A DNA stretch of 64,000 nucleotides from Rhinolophus ferrumequinum (taxonomy: Eukaryota; Chordata; Mammalia; Chiroptera; Rhinolophidae): assembly GCF_004115265.2 (NCBI RefSeq), contig NC_046295.1, forward strand, positions 72,683,008-72,747,007, written 5' to 3'. The notes below the pieces were generated by a model. It saw only the letters and a program-made list of their open reading frames with translations, was not told where the DNA came from and ran no database searches. Positions 11,801 through 23,899 of the stretch are shown here, one piece after another. The first letter of the stretch is position 1, and each line of letters opens with the position of its first letter. A program made the position numbers and the translations under genes.

Positions 11801-11968
11801 ATGTTATGTTATGTTATGTTATGTTATGTTATGTTATGTTATGTTATGTTATGTTATATAAGTCCCGGTCTTATATTAAAATAAGACCACGTCTTATATT
11901 AAATTTTGCTCCAAAAGATGAATTACAGCTGATGGTCCAACTAGGTCTTATTTTAGGGAAACACGGTA
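11801..11968. mobile_element. Half MITE with (ATGTT)n at a duplication junction, unit 2
   Basis: Counterpart of the junction at 2371 in unit 1: (ATGTT)n at 11801-11857 followed by the right arm only. The same join in both units shows that the module duplication came before the unit 1 / unit 2 duplication. Confidence 0.8.
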
Positions 11969-13644
11969 TACGTTTTCTATTTGAGACATTTTCGTAATTA
12001 TTCTCACTTCTGTCTCTCCCTTTTGATTAAATATATATTTTGTTATTATATTCCCCATCTATTAACTTATTAATCATACATTATTATTATTTTATGCTTT
12101 TCTGTAGAGGTTACTTCCTGCCTTCCCTTTACATTTTTTAAAATGTAGTAACATATGCATAACATGAAATTGACCGATTTAACCATTTGAGGTATCAATT
12201 CAGTGGCATTTAGTACATTCATCACCACCATCTCATTCTAGGTCCCCTGAAGGAAACTCTGTGGGACAGCAACGCACTTGAGTACTTTGCAACTGTGAAA
12301 AAAACAGCAAAGATATCTACGAATCAATATGGAGGGATTTCCAGGACATATTGTTAAATGGGAAAAAACACAATCTACAGCACACGACCTTTTGTGTATA
12401 AATGAAGGGGGAATAAAAAATATACATGTATTCGTCCATTTTACGTAAAAGAAACACAAGAAGAATAAATCAGAAACTAGTGAGACTGCTCTCCTACAGG
12501 AGGTGGGTGGGACTGGGTAGAAAAGATGGGGTGATGAGTACATTTGTTGGCATAGTTTTGATCATGTGACCTATTACCACCTAAATTAAGGAGAAGAGGT
12601 GGTGAATAAAGTAAAAGAGAATAAAAGAAAACAAGTGAACCTAAGTACATTGAAAATCAATACCATTATTAGACTTAAGGGGAAACTAAAATAACTAAGC
12701 TAAGTTATTCTTGAACCCAGATTTTGTCTACATGCTCTCACAATAAAATAAAAAACTCCTGGGAACAAAGCTTTGAGCTGCAGTTAGTGGGTCATTAGTA
12801 GTGGTATTAATGTAGAAATAGGAATAGAGGTGTTCATGAGTGGGGATTAGGGAAAGATCCTTCTTACAGGAGAATGCAACTAATTAATGTATTAATAGAA
12901 GAAACGTTAGAATTAGAAAACCAGCATTTGGCCTCCACATTTGCAATAACTTTGTCACACAAAAATCACCAGCGGATGTTAAACACAGTGGGTGAAATTA
13001 TTTGAAGAACAAAGGTAACTTGTATAGTCTCAAAATACCTACCCAAATGATACCTATTAATTTCAAGGTTAAAACAGTAACTTTACAGTAGAGAACCTGG
13101 CAGACACCACTGTAGTCAATTGATCAAGGACAAGAAACACTAGTAAGTGCAAAAATTGGTGTCATGCCTTCTGATGATATGCACTGTGGTACATCGGCCA
13201 TAAATCCAAGCCTGAGTTATACATCCGTACATCCATACATACAAACATAGAGAAGGTAAACAGAGTAAAATGTTACCCATTAGGGAATCTGGGTGAAGCC
13301 TGCCCAGGAATTCTTCATGTCATGTTTACAACTCAACTCTATCTTTAGAATCATTTCAAAATAAAAAGTTGAAAAGTCTTTTATGTCCCAGCTGGAACAA
13401 TGCCAAAGAACACAGGCGTCCAGGTCACAGCTGGCATCAGGGACACCATTTCCTGGGACCCCAGATCTTTGGCTCTTGGACACGCAGCTCCCCAAAGGAC
13501 AGGAAGAAATTAGCCAGAAGCCTGGGGACTTTGTTTCAGTCCTCTCATTACTAATTAACTGTTTTCTTTAGACTCACTTCTCTGGAGCTGGTTAAGGAAC
13601 ACGAAAGTTTGTTAGAAGCACTAGGGCCACAGATAGTCCTTTTC

Positions 13645-14615
13645 ATCTGGATACTGAGTCTCCTGGAGAGAAGCTGAGGAGCTGGGCAGCAGCCTACAGC
13701 AGGTGTCTGAACTCACCGATGATGAGTACAGGTCAGAGGAGCTGGAAATCTGCACCTGGTGATGGATCTGCCTGTGGGCTCGTGGGTGGTGTATGAGACT
13801 CTTTGCTCATGAGTGTGCTTGTGTGTGTGTGTGTGTGTGTGTGTACTGTATGCCTGTGTATATGTCATTTGGTGGCTGCATGTATGTGTGTGTACTACAT
13901 ATGTGACTCACAGCCTGACTTTTTCCTGAGTTACATCCAATCTGGACCCTGTTTCAGTGCGTGGAGACCAAGTTACTAGCCTCCCAGCGTGTGATTAGGG
14001 ACTCCTGACTCACACCCTTGATCATAAATTTCTGCACCACAGCTGAGCGATGAGAGCTGAGCATCGGGAGTGAGAGTGTTGTCTCGCTGCTGGAGGAGAA
14101 GAGGTTCGAACTCACCGAGGAACCGAGCTCAGAAGGGCTCAAACCTCTGCTCAACAGTGTGTGCTAGTGCACGTGGGAGCTGTGTCTGTGAGTGACACAT
14201 GCGTGTGAGAGCAGGAATGTGTATTGTTTGCTGTTGCCTGTGTGTATGTTCCCGTGGGTGTGTTACATGTGCATGAGGTGTGGGTGGTGGTTTAGTGACT
14301 GCCTGTGACTGAACAGGCTTCTCTGCCCCAGCTGACTGTCTTCCCTGGGAAGGGGACGGGTCAGACGGCACCTCTCAGTAATGGGAGGGTGTCTGCTTTG
14401 GTGCAGTGAGTGTGGCTGGGTGTGCATGTGTGTTTTAGGGCATCTGATTTGCATCCATGACCTCAAGTATTTCCTTAAGGGCCCTCCTTCTGGGGCACCA
14501 TTGGCTGAGATAACTGAACTCTAAGCAAGTCCCTGTTTCCTGAAACAGATCTGCTATCACTTTCATGTAGCTGAGTGTGAAGGAGTCATTCAGAATTTTG
14601 CAACCCTTTCCTTTC
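13645..14615. repeat. GT-containing block, second copy in unit 2
   Basis: Equivalent of 4195-5187, with a shorter (GT)n near 13819-13843. No gene is supported. Confidence 0.85.
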
Positions 14616-15097
14616 ATTAAATATCCCCACAAAAAGAAAGAAAGATAGAAAATGACAACAATAACAACAAAACTCTGTGCATCATGTTGTGTGAAGTTAT
14701 TGGACCGAATCGCCATCAAATAATGGTGAGAACTTGAGAAAGTTACTTAACTCTTTGGCCTCAGTTTCCACATGTATAAAAAAGGAAAGAATTGCATTTG
14801 CCTTGTGGATCTTACAGAGGGTCTTGGTAAATATGTCTTGCATAAATAGAAGTTAATGTATTTGAGAATTGTTTTCAATTTGTAAGTTTATAAATATGAA
14901 GGAATGAAATTATCTAGGCAGGGGACTAAGAAAATTTTGGACACCTTTGGGTCCTCACAACTCTGAAATAATGTACTGTGCTTGGCCCCCGCTAACCAAC
15001 AGAAGGGAGGTTTCCTGTGTATTGGTTAAAAACATGGGCTCTGATCACACAGACGTACTGGACTGAACCCCATGGAGTAGCTAATACGTGGTAACTT

Positions 15098-15150
15098 TTT
15101 TTTTTTTTTAGGGTTGAACTTGAAACATTTATTTATTTATTTATTTATTT

Positions 15151-15186
<36 letters not shown>

Positions 15187-15800
15187 TTTTGTATTAGTTT
15201 CATGTGTACAAAACAATGTAATAGTTAAACATTTATCATTTATATCCCTCACACAGTGATAACTCCCTTCCCCCATCTACCACCCCTCTGACATCTCATA
15301 CAACCATAACATTTCCATTGCCTCTATCCCAAATGCTGTACTCCGCTTCTTGTATATATATAAAATTGTAGTTAACATTCATTATTGTTCAGCTTCAGCT
15401 TCAAGTGTACAGTGCAGTGATCAGGCATCTACAGAAACAGTCTCAGGGACACAGAGGAAAAACTGAGCGCCGCTAGATGGGAGGGAGAGGCGGGGATAAG
15501 GGGGAAGGTGAGTGGACTAGAAAACACAATCAGTACCCACAAGACTACCACGGGGATACAAAGTCAAGTTGGGAATGTAATCAATAATGTTGTAAAGACT
15601 TTTTTTTTTAATTTTATTTTTTAAATTTATTGGGGTGACAATTGTTAGTAAAATTACATAGATTTCAGGTGTGCATTCTGTATTACATCATCCATAAATT
15701 ACACGGGGTGGTTCACCACCCAGAGTCAGTTTCCCTTCCATCACCATATATTTGATCCCCCTTACCCTCATCTCCCACCCCCCGTGGTAACTTTTAATCT
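15098..15800 (-). mobile_element. Composite of truncated L1 3' ends, unit 2
   Basis: Duplicate of 5656-6345 carried by the tandem duplication. Because it is not an independent insertion, it counts with the unit 1 copy as one comparator in any L1 comparison. Confidence 0.75.
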
Positions 15801-15807
15801 ACAGAAA

Positions 15808-15867
<60 letters not shown>

Positions 15868-17540
15868 TATATACTATGTACATCTATAGACAATATACTA
15901 TATACTATATACATCTATAGACAATACATATCAATTTATATATATCTCATATATTATAGATACAGATATATATGTGTGTGTGTTGGTGTCATTCTTCCCC
16001 TACTGTTGTGTGCCTATGGAATTTTTGTCATTCTGTTCCAATATCTTAAACCTAAATAGGTCATGGAACACAAATTCTTAGTGCAGCTGTGAAGAGGTGC
16101 CGCGTCCAGCACGATGAGGGGTTGTGGGGAGCGAGGAGGGCAGCGCAGGGTTAAGAAAAGACAGGAGCCATGAATAGAGTTTAAGTGCCAGGGCCAAGGG
16201 ACCGGCAGCCTCAAAGACTGGGCTGTGGGCTGTGGTGCCTAATCAGGCCTGTGCATCAGCTTTTATTAGTCAGGTGGGGAAGCAAGGAGATAAGCTTGTC
16301 AATCTCAAGATCTGTGAATTCCACACACTACAATAGGAAACTGATTCAAGCCAATCACCCTTACCTGCAGGCAGCTGCACCACAAGTCTCAGGGTGTCTG
16401 TACTTCCCCAATGGACAAAACCTAGATGCATATGAATAGATGGAGAGCACATCATTGAATCTCTTCCCTTGCAGGTTTGGGAAGGAATGCAGCCACAGGC
16501 AGAGGCTTTCCTTAGCCTGGGGAAGGTGGGGGGCTGTGCCCACCTCTACGAACCCCCTGAGTTCTCCTGTTGGTCCCCACTCGACTGTGCCTGTCTGAGG
16601 TTGCTTTCCACGTGGAAAATCGTACCCGTCTTTGACTCTCCAGTCTTCTTTGGGCCAAACAGGGAGACATAAGGTGCAAACACAAAGGTGTAGCAAAGTC
16701 CCTGAAAGGATCCGTCTCACAGACTCTCCTTTCTTTGGGGACAAGTACAAGGAGACAGAAAGGTAGACTGCTTGCGTGGCGACAAAGAGGTTTTAAATCT
16801 GGGAATGTAAGGCTGATGTGTGCATTTAGTTAGAAAATGTAGGTAAAGTTCTAGCCCAGACCCAACTGTTCACCAAAAGCTCAGCATTATTAGGAAAGAC
16901 AGTTTGAGCACTATTCTGATTTGGGAGCTATTCTGGCTTCAAGAGGCTTTGACTGGCCCCCATTTCTAGAGTGTTCGTGAGTTTACAGCTGTAGGTCAGC
17001 GGGACGTGGCAGCTTCACAGGAGTGTGACAACGCCTAACGCGCCTCAGCACTGGGGTCTCACGTGTTTCTTTAAGGCAGAAACAACTGGTACCAGTTTTG
17101 CCGAGGCTCATCCACTACTTCTGCCGCAGTGAACTATTATGGTTTGGCTCTGGCCTGGGCAGAAATGGTCTCTCTATGCTCATCATTTTCTACACGCACA
17201 GAGGGCAGGGACCTTCCTTTCTTGTTCACTGCTGCACCTCAGTCCTGGTAGAGGTCCCGACACAGACTCGAGGTTCCATAAATAATGGCTGAAGGAAACT
17301 GAACGCCCTCTTGCTTCTGGGCCATGATGTCTTGTTGGCTGATTAGGGTGTGATGTTTTCCTGGAGCCAGACTGGGATGGAGCAAAGGCGCCTGTGTCCA
17401 CAGGAGTGAGGAATTAACAGAGGGGACTTACAAGTTCATGGTTTTCCCAGAGCAGGATCACGAGATGTGATGGTCCTGTCATCCTTTCTAGGTTCCTGAG
17501 ATTCCCAAACCTCCTCCATCCCCAGCAGACAGAGGGCAGC

Positions 17541-18472
17541 ATGAGGCCTGAGAACCAGAGCAGCGTGTCCCACTTCCTCCTGCGGGGGCTCCCCATCCGG
17601 CCCGAGCAGCAGGGCGCGTTCTTCGCCCTGTTCCTGGCCATGTACCTGACCACGGTGCTGGGGAACCTGCTCCTTATCCTGCTCATCAGGCTGGACGCTC
17701 GCCTGCACACGCCCATGTACTTCTTCCTCAGCCACTTGGCCTGCTCTGACGTTGCTGTTTCATCTGTCACCGTCCCTAAGATGCTCATGAACATGCAGAC
17801 TCAGGACCAATCCATCCCCTATGCAGGGTGCATTTTTCAGTGTATTTTTTCATAGTTTTTGGTGCTTTTGACAATCTCCTTCTAGCAGTGATGGCATATG
17901 ACAGGTACGTGGCCGTCTGTCACCCTCTACACTACCCCAGCATCATGAGGGAGGAGCTGTGTGTGACGCTGGTGGCTGGCTCCTGGGTTGTCTCCTTTGT
18001 CCATGCCCTCTTGCACACCCTCCTATTGGTCCGACTGTCCTTCTGTGCTCTCAGTACCATCAACCACTTTTTCTGTGACCTCACTGTGCTCCTGAAGCTG
18101 AGCTGCTCGGACATCTCCGTCAATGAGCTGGTCATTTTCACTGAGGGAGGAATACTTTTAATCTTGCCTTTGGGGAGTGTCTTATGCTCCTATATCTGTA
18201 TAGGGACTATCATCCTGAGGGTCCCCACCACGAAGAGACTCTTGAAAGCCTTTTCTACCTGTGGCTCCCATCTCTTTGTGGTATCTTTATACTATGGGAC
18301 ACTTGCAAGCGTTTACTTTTTCTCTTCATCGTGGGACTCCAAAGACATAATTGCTTCAGTCATGTACACAGCAGTTACACCCATGCTGAATCCCTTCATC
18401 TATAGCCTGAGGAACAGAGACATAAAACAGGCCCTACGTGTGTTTGTCAATAGGACTAACTTCTTCAAGTGA
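17541..18472 (+). pseudogene. Olfactory receptor pseudogene, tandem copy of the gene at 8073
   Basis: Counterpart of the gene at 8073 in unit 2, about 95% identical or more. One base is missing next to CAG at 17838-17840, where the family reads CAG-(A/T)TG-TAT. The reading frame therefore shifts between TM3's start and the DRY region; residues 1-99 read in one frame and MAYDRYVA onward in another. No other stop is visible, so inactivation is recent, or this is a sequencing or assembly error in a T-rich run. Variant residues such as NMQTQDQ at 85-91 match the genes at 45200 and 62514, not its own tandem partner. The 3' splice site upstream (ATCCCCAG at about 17518-17525) is kept. Confidence 0.9.
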
Positions 18473-19437
18473 CAATCACTAAATCCTCACATCGCAGTCA
18501 TGAGCACAGAGAGCTATCTCTCCTAATATGATTGCGAGGTTGACATCTCCATATAACTTCAATAGAACATGCATTCTGCTGTCATATGTAGTGCTGTGAA
18601 TATGTCAACTACGACAAGTTTGCTACTTGGATTGGTGATAATTCTGTATCCCTAATTAATGTTCTTGCCTGTTCATCTCTTATGAAATATGTGCAAAACC
18701 CTATGCAAACATGTCATAATTAAAATTTGGATTTGTCTTTTTCTCCTTGTAATATGTCAATTTTTGCTTATATTTTGTTTATAGTATGTTATTCAGGACA
18801 CACCGATTTGGCGTCACAATATCGCAGTGGTGAGCTGAAGCTGGCTTTCATTGGCTTTGAACTGATTGTGTGCCTGTCTCTGCAACTCACATTCAATGAC
18901 ATCATGTTTGTGGACTGAAATCATCCACGATAAGAATAATTACAATGGACTTGGGCAGTAACTACAATGCCCAAGGGACATGGGCAAGTGCTACAAAGCA
19001 AGGCTTGTAAAAAAAGCAAAAAAAAAACCCAAAAAACTGAGAAGTTTAAAAAATACATTTAGCATCACACCACTGCATTTATAATTAGGAAATATTTTCT
19101 TATTATCATTAGCAATGGGTCCTAAATGAACCTTTCATCTATTTCTTCTGATAGTAGTATAGAAAGTTGATATCTTTATCTACATCTATAGATACTAGTA
19201 TTGTATAGACAGTAAAGATGCAAGTTTCTTGTGACTAGTATGTGCAAAATATTCCTTTTCCATTATTTTACTTTAAACCTTTCTACGTCCTTATATCTGT
19301 GAGGTGTGCACTGTTAATAGTGAAAAGGCGGATTTTGATGTTTTTATGTAATCAACAATTATTATATTTCTGGAGAACTTAATCTAATAACATTGAATGC
19401 AATCATGGTATATTTTAATTTATATTTTCAATATTAC

Positions 19438-19683
19438 TACTGTGTTTCCCCGAAAGTAAGACCTAGCCGGACCATCAGCTCTAATGCATCCTTTGGAGCA
19501 ATAATTAATATAAGGCCTGGTATTATATTATATTATATTATATAACATTATATTGTATTTTATTATATAAGACCCGGTCTTATATTATATTAAAATAAGA
19601 TCGGGTCTTATATTAATATTTGCTTCAAAAGATGCATTAGAGGTGATGATCCAGGTAGGTCTTATTTTCGGTGAAATATGGTA
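19438..19683. mobile_element. Palindromic MITE, unit 3
   Basis: Same element in unit 3, about 246 bp, with both arms present and an ATTAT-type repeat in the loop. Its presence in all three units dates the insertion before the tandem duplication. Confidence 0.82.
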
Positions 19684-22003
19684 TATGTTTTCCATTTGAG
19701 ACATTTTAATAATTATTCTCACTTCTATCTCTGCCTTTTGATTAAATATATATTTTGTTATTATATTCCCCATCTATTAACTTATTAACGATACATTATT
19801 ATTATTATTTTATGACTTTTCAGTGCTTTGTGTAGAGATTACTTCTTGCTTTCTCTTTAAATTTTTTAAAATGTAGTATAATATGCATAACATGAACTTG
19901 TCCATTTTAACCATTTGAGGTATCAATTCAGTGGCACTTAGTACATTCATCACCACCATCTCATTCTAGGTCCCCTGAAGGAAACTCTGTGGGACTGCAA
20001 CGCACTTGAGTACTTTGCAACTGTGAAAAAAACAGCAAAAATATCTATGAGTCAATATGGAGGGATATGCAGGATATGTTGTTAAATTTCAAAAAAGCAA
20101 TCTATAGCTCGCTACCTTTTGTGTAAAAATGAAAGGGAAAGAAAACATATGTATATCTGCCCATTTGATGAAAAAGAAACACAAGGAGAATAAATCAGAA
20201 ACTAGTGAGACTGCTCTCCTACAGGAGGTAGGTGGGAATGGGTAGAAAAGATGGGGAGATGAGTACATTTATTTGTGTAGTTTTGACTGCGTTACCTATT
20301 AGCAACTAAAAAATAAGTAGAAGAGGTGGCGAATAAAGTAAAATAGAATAAAACAAGTGAACCTAACTACATTGAAAATCAATACCATAATTAGACTTAA
20401 GGGGAAAATAAAATAACTCACCTAATTTTTCTTGAACCCAGATTTTGTCTACATACTCTCACAATAAAAAAAAAAAAACAAACAACTGGAAACAAAGTTT
20501 TGAGCAGCAGTTCGTGTGTCATTAATAGTGGTATAAGTTCAAGATTCTCAAATAACATGTGTTCAGCAAATAAGTAAACATATTGAGGAAAGGGAATGAC
20601 TCCTCACCCCTGGGGAAAGGTGCTATGTATATGGTAAAGGAGAGGCTGGAAAGAACGCTATGGTGTGAAATTAGAATTGGAGATATCAGTTTGAACTTAT
20701 GGGGTTTAATATGTATAAATACATTCAAATCTATATGTTATATATCAACTTACTGTTCCCATCCCCCATTCTTTCTGTTTCACTCCTGACCCACCTCCTG
20801 TGGGTAGTCATTCTTTTAGTTTCTTAGTTTCTAGTGTTTACTTCTTGTGTTTCTTTTGTATATATTTCCTAGTTGGGTTCTCTGACATCATTTAGAAGTG
20901 TTGAAAGCAATGAATACACCTAACATTTCAAAATGAATAACAACAGTAATGGATTATATCTCAGAGAATAAATAAGAATCCATGAATCCATAATGATATA
21001 AATCAATTAAAAACAAATGAGTAGGGATTAAGGGAAAGTCCTTCTTACAGGAGAATACAACTAATAAATGTATTAATAGAAGAAATGTTAGAATTAGAAA
21101 AATCAGCATTTGTGTTCCAAATTTGGGATAACTTTGTCACAGAAGAATCACCATGTTAAATATAGTGGGTGATTTTTTTTAATAAGATAAAAGGTATATT
21201 TGTATAGTGTCAAAATACCTACCCAAACAATACCTATTAATTTCAAGGTTAAAATAGTAACTTTATAGTAGAGAACCTGACAGACATCACCATAGTCAAT
21301 TGGTCAAGGATAAAAACACTAGTAAGTGCAAAAATTTGTGTCATACCTTCTGATGATATGCACTGTGGTACATCGGCCATAAATCTAAGCCTGAGTTATA
21401 CATCCATACGTCCATACAAACAAACATAGAGAAGGGAAACATAGTAAAATGTTACCCATTAGGGAATCCGGGTGAAGCCTGCCCAGGAATTCTTTATGTC
21501 ATGTTTATAACTCAACTATATCTTCAAATCGTTTCAAAATAAAAAGTTGAAAAATCCTTCGTCCTAGCTGGATCAATGCCCAAGACGAAAGGTGTCCAGG
21601 TCACAGCTGTCATCAGGAACACCATCCATCCCCTGGGACCCCAGACCTCTGGCTCTTGGACACACAGCTCCCCAAAGGACAGGAAGAAATTAGCCAAAAG
21701 CCTGGGGACTTTGTTTCAGTCCTTTCATTAGTAATTAAGTGTTATCTTTTGACTCGCCTCTCTGGAGCTGGTTAAGGAACACGAAAATCTGTTAGAAGCA
21801 CAAGGGCCACAGATAGTTGTTTTATAGTTGTCTGGATACTGAGTCTCCTGAAGAGAAGCTGAGGAGCTGGGCAGCAGCCTGGAGCAGGTGTCTGAACTCA
21901 CCAATGCTGAGTACAGGTCAGAGGAGCTGGAAATCTGCACCTGGCGATGGATCTGCCTGTGGGCTTGTGGGTGGTGTATGAGACTCTGTGCTCGTGAGTG
22001 TGC

Positions 22004-22007
<4 letters not shown>

Positions 22008-22042
<35 letters not shown>
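22008..22042. repeat. (GT)n tract at the right end of unit 3
   Basis: A GT run that marks the point where homology to units 1 and 2 stops. Sequence on the right is an L1 3' end. Confidence 0.9.
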
Positions 22043-22045
<3 letters not shown>

Positions 22046-22616
22046 TCATGGGATGTAAAGTGTAGCATAGGGAATATAGTCAATGGTATAGTAACAGCTA
22101 TATACAATGTCAGAGAGGTAGTACATCGATGGGGGGGATTATCACCTTGTGAGGGTGTGGGGACAGAGCCCCAGAAAGCAGTTTCCAGGCTCTCGGCCTC
22201 ATGTGGAAAGGTGCTGGCTCAGGTAGTAAATGGCCATCAGCTGTGGCTGGTTGGCCGTCAGCTGTAACCATTGAGCCATTGGCCACTAATATAGCTGCCG
22301 CGGCTACGGAGGGAAGTTGAGAGAGGAGGAGAGAGGAGGAGAGTCGGTCGGTTGGCAGCAAAGCGGACAGCAGGTTGCACGTCGTGTAAACCCAGCGAGA
22401 CCATAGTGGTATGACTTCCCTACCTATGGCTCCGTGGGTGTTCCTTTTTGGCCTAGCCATATCCTGCGTTCTTGTGTGGGGAGCGGGACCAGAGACCCTG
22501 CCTGACACCCCGCACGACACTTGGCGTAGTCGGCAGGATCCCCCGCAGGCCGCCCCGCGTGACAGAGGGTTCTAACAATTGCGTTGTTTTGTACACCTGA
22601 AACTAATGAAAAAAAA
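22043..22616 (+). mobile_element. L1 3' end, interrupted by a solo LTR
   Basis: The 3' end reads GGGATGTAAAGTGTAGCATA on the left side and continues after the LTR to GTACACCTGAAACTAATG and a short poly-A near 22605. The same kind of 3' end lies at 48757-48960 and 57480-57690, which shows the LTR splits the L1. The L1 junction falls exactly in the (GT)n of unit 3. Confidence 0.75.
22156..22564. mobile_element. Solo LTR (endogenous retrovirus), copy 1
   Basis: A fossil LTR of 409 bp that starts TGTGGGGACAG and ends CGTGACA, flanked by a 5-bp target-site duplication GAGGG at 22151-22155 and 22565-22569. It sits inside the L1 3' end. No internal retroviral sequence lies next to it, so it is a solo LTR left by recombination. 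The family is not identified; 5-bp duplications are reported for several ERV groups. It shares a long, nearly identical stretch with the LTR at 23168, so both are of the same, probably fairly young, family. Confidence 0.85.
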
Positions 22617-23167
22617 ATCCATTTTATTACTTCTTTCTACCAGGGGCTCAGAAATGATTTTTAGACTTCCCATACAGCCCTTCCAATGAGTGTATTCCCA
22701 ATATGCATGACTTGGTAGTCAAAGAAGAGACATATTCTCAATATAGATGTCCTTGACTGAAAATGAAAGTATCAGTTGGGTAATACTCAGAATTTCATCT
22801 GTACTCTACAAAAACAGATGCAGATAAATGGTGGGTAACTTTCAAGTGGAAGCATATCACTAAAGATTTGTTCAGGAGGGTAGAATAACAGTCTTCCTTA
22901 TACAAACTGTCGCAAGAGCCGAGGACCAGAGATTAGGGAAGTTCCTCTTGAGGATTAAAAATATCTAAAACTTAAAATTTCAGTCTAAAGCATAAAATAG
23001 ATGGTTTCAAAAGGTTAATGAGTAGTAGCTGCAAATTTCAAGAATCACTGAAAAGCTCCTCCAAATGTCTCTGTATAGTGTAAGCCCTGACAGTTGGCTT
23101 TTCTTTTTGTAATGCAAGTCCTGATTTAAGCTTTGATTGCTGAAACATCCACTTCAAAGATGGCTAC

Positions 23168-23594
23168 TGTGGGGACAGAGCCCCAGAAAGCAGTTTCCAG
23201 ACTCTCGACCTCATGTGGAAAGGTGCTGGCTCAGGTAATAAATGGCCATCAGCTGTGGCTGGTTGGCCGTCAGCTGTAACCCTTGAGCCATTGGCCACTA
23301 ATATAACTGCCTCGGCTATGGAAGAAAGTCGAGGAGAGTTGAGGAGAGAGGAGGAGACTGAAGGAGAGTGGAGGAGAGTCGGTCGGTTGGCAGCAAAGCA
23401 GACAGCAGGTCGCACGTCGTGTAAACCCAGCCTCCAGTGAGACCATAGTGTTATGACTTCCCTACCTATGGCTCTGTGGGTGTTCCTTTTTGGCCTAGCC
23501 ATATCCTGCGTTCTTGTGTGGGGAGTGGGACCAGAGACCCCGCAAGCCGCCCTGCGTGACAATTGGTCCAGCGAGCAGAGTCTCCCGCATGACA
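23168..23594. mobile_element. Solo LTR (endogenous retrovirus), copy 2
   Basis: A fossil LTR of 427 bp of the same family as 22156-22564, starting TGTGGGGACAG and ending CATGACA, with its own 5-bp target-site duplication GCTAC at 23163-23167 and 23595-23599. The differing duplications show two separate insertions about 1 kb apart, not one provirus. There is a small length difference in a purine-rich stretch in the middle. Confidence 0.85.
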
Positions 23595-23739
23595 GCTACC
23601 TCCAATAAACACATTGCCAGCCACACTTAGATAAAGAGCCAGGCCACCTCTCTCACTGAGGCTCGTTTGTTTTAGAGATCTTGGTTGATTTCTATAACTG
23701 ACCATTTGGACCACTTGTTTATTCTCTTCTCACACGATC

Positions 23740-23890
23740 CTGCTCTTACGTTTTAAATCGCCAATAAAGAGTGAGCCCACGAAACCCTTGTCCCCCACCC
23801 TCGACCCCAATAAAAGCAGAACCTAAGCCCTGTGCACTCACTCTTGCTCTCTCTACCCTCAACCTTACCGTGTGGCCCCACATGTACCAA
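23740..23890 (+). mobile_element. Possible fragment of another LTR
   Basis: Two AATAAA-type signals, a C-rich stretch and a TCTCTCTACC-type run resemble the R/U5 part of a gammaretrovirus-like LTR. I see no clear ends or target-site duplication. It is a fossil if real, and the family is unknown. Confidence 0.3.
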
Positions 23891-23899
23891 GTACTTTCT

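Larger units (their letters stand above)
9459..18926. repeat. Tandem unit 2 of about 9.47 kb
   Basis: This repeats unit 1 in the same order with very high identity, including the internal module duplication and the OR gene, which is frameshifted here (17541). Visible differences are microsatellite lengths: (ATTT)n near 15126-15190 is longer than at 5692-5728, and (TA)n is added before the (CA)n near 15814-15866. High identity in non-coding DNA implies a recent duplication or homogenisation. Confidence 0.93.
18927..22042. repeat. Tandem unit 3, truncated, without its OR gene
   Basis: Homology to units 1 and 2 starts again after the OR pseudogene and ends inside a (GT)n tract at about 22042, where an L1 3' end follows. 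This copy is more diverged. It has a single MITE / old-L1 / GT-block module instead of two, and it keeps about 470 bp (20530-21005) missing from units 1 and 2, so it looks like the outgroup of the array. Everything downstream of the GT tract, including an OR, is absent. Confidence 0.88.
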
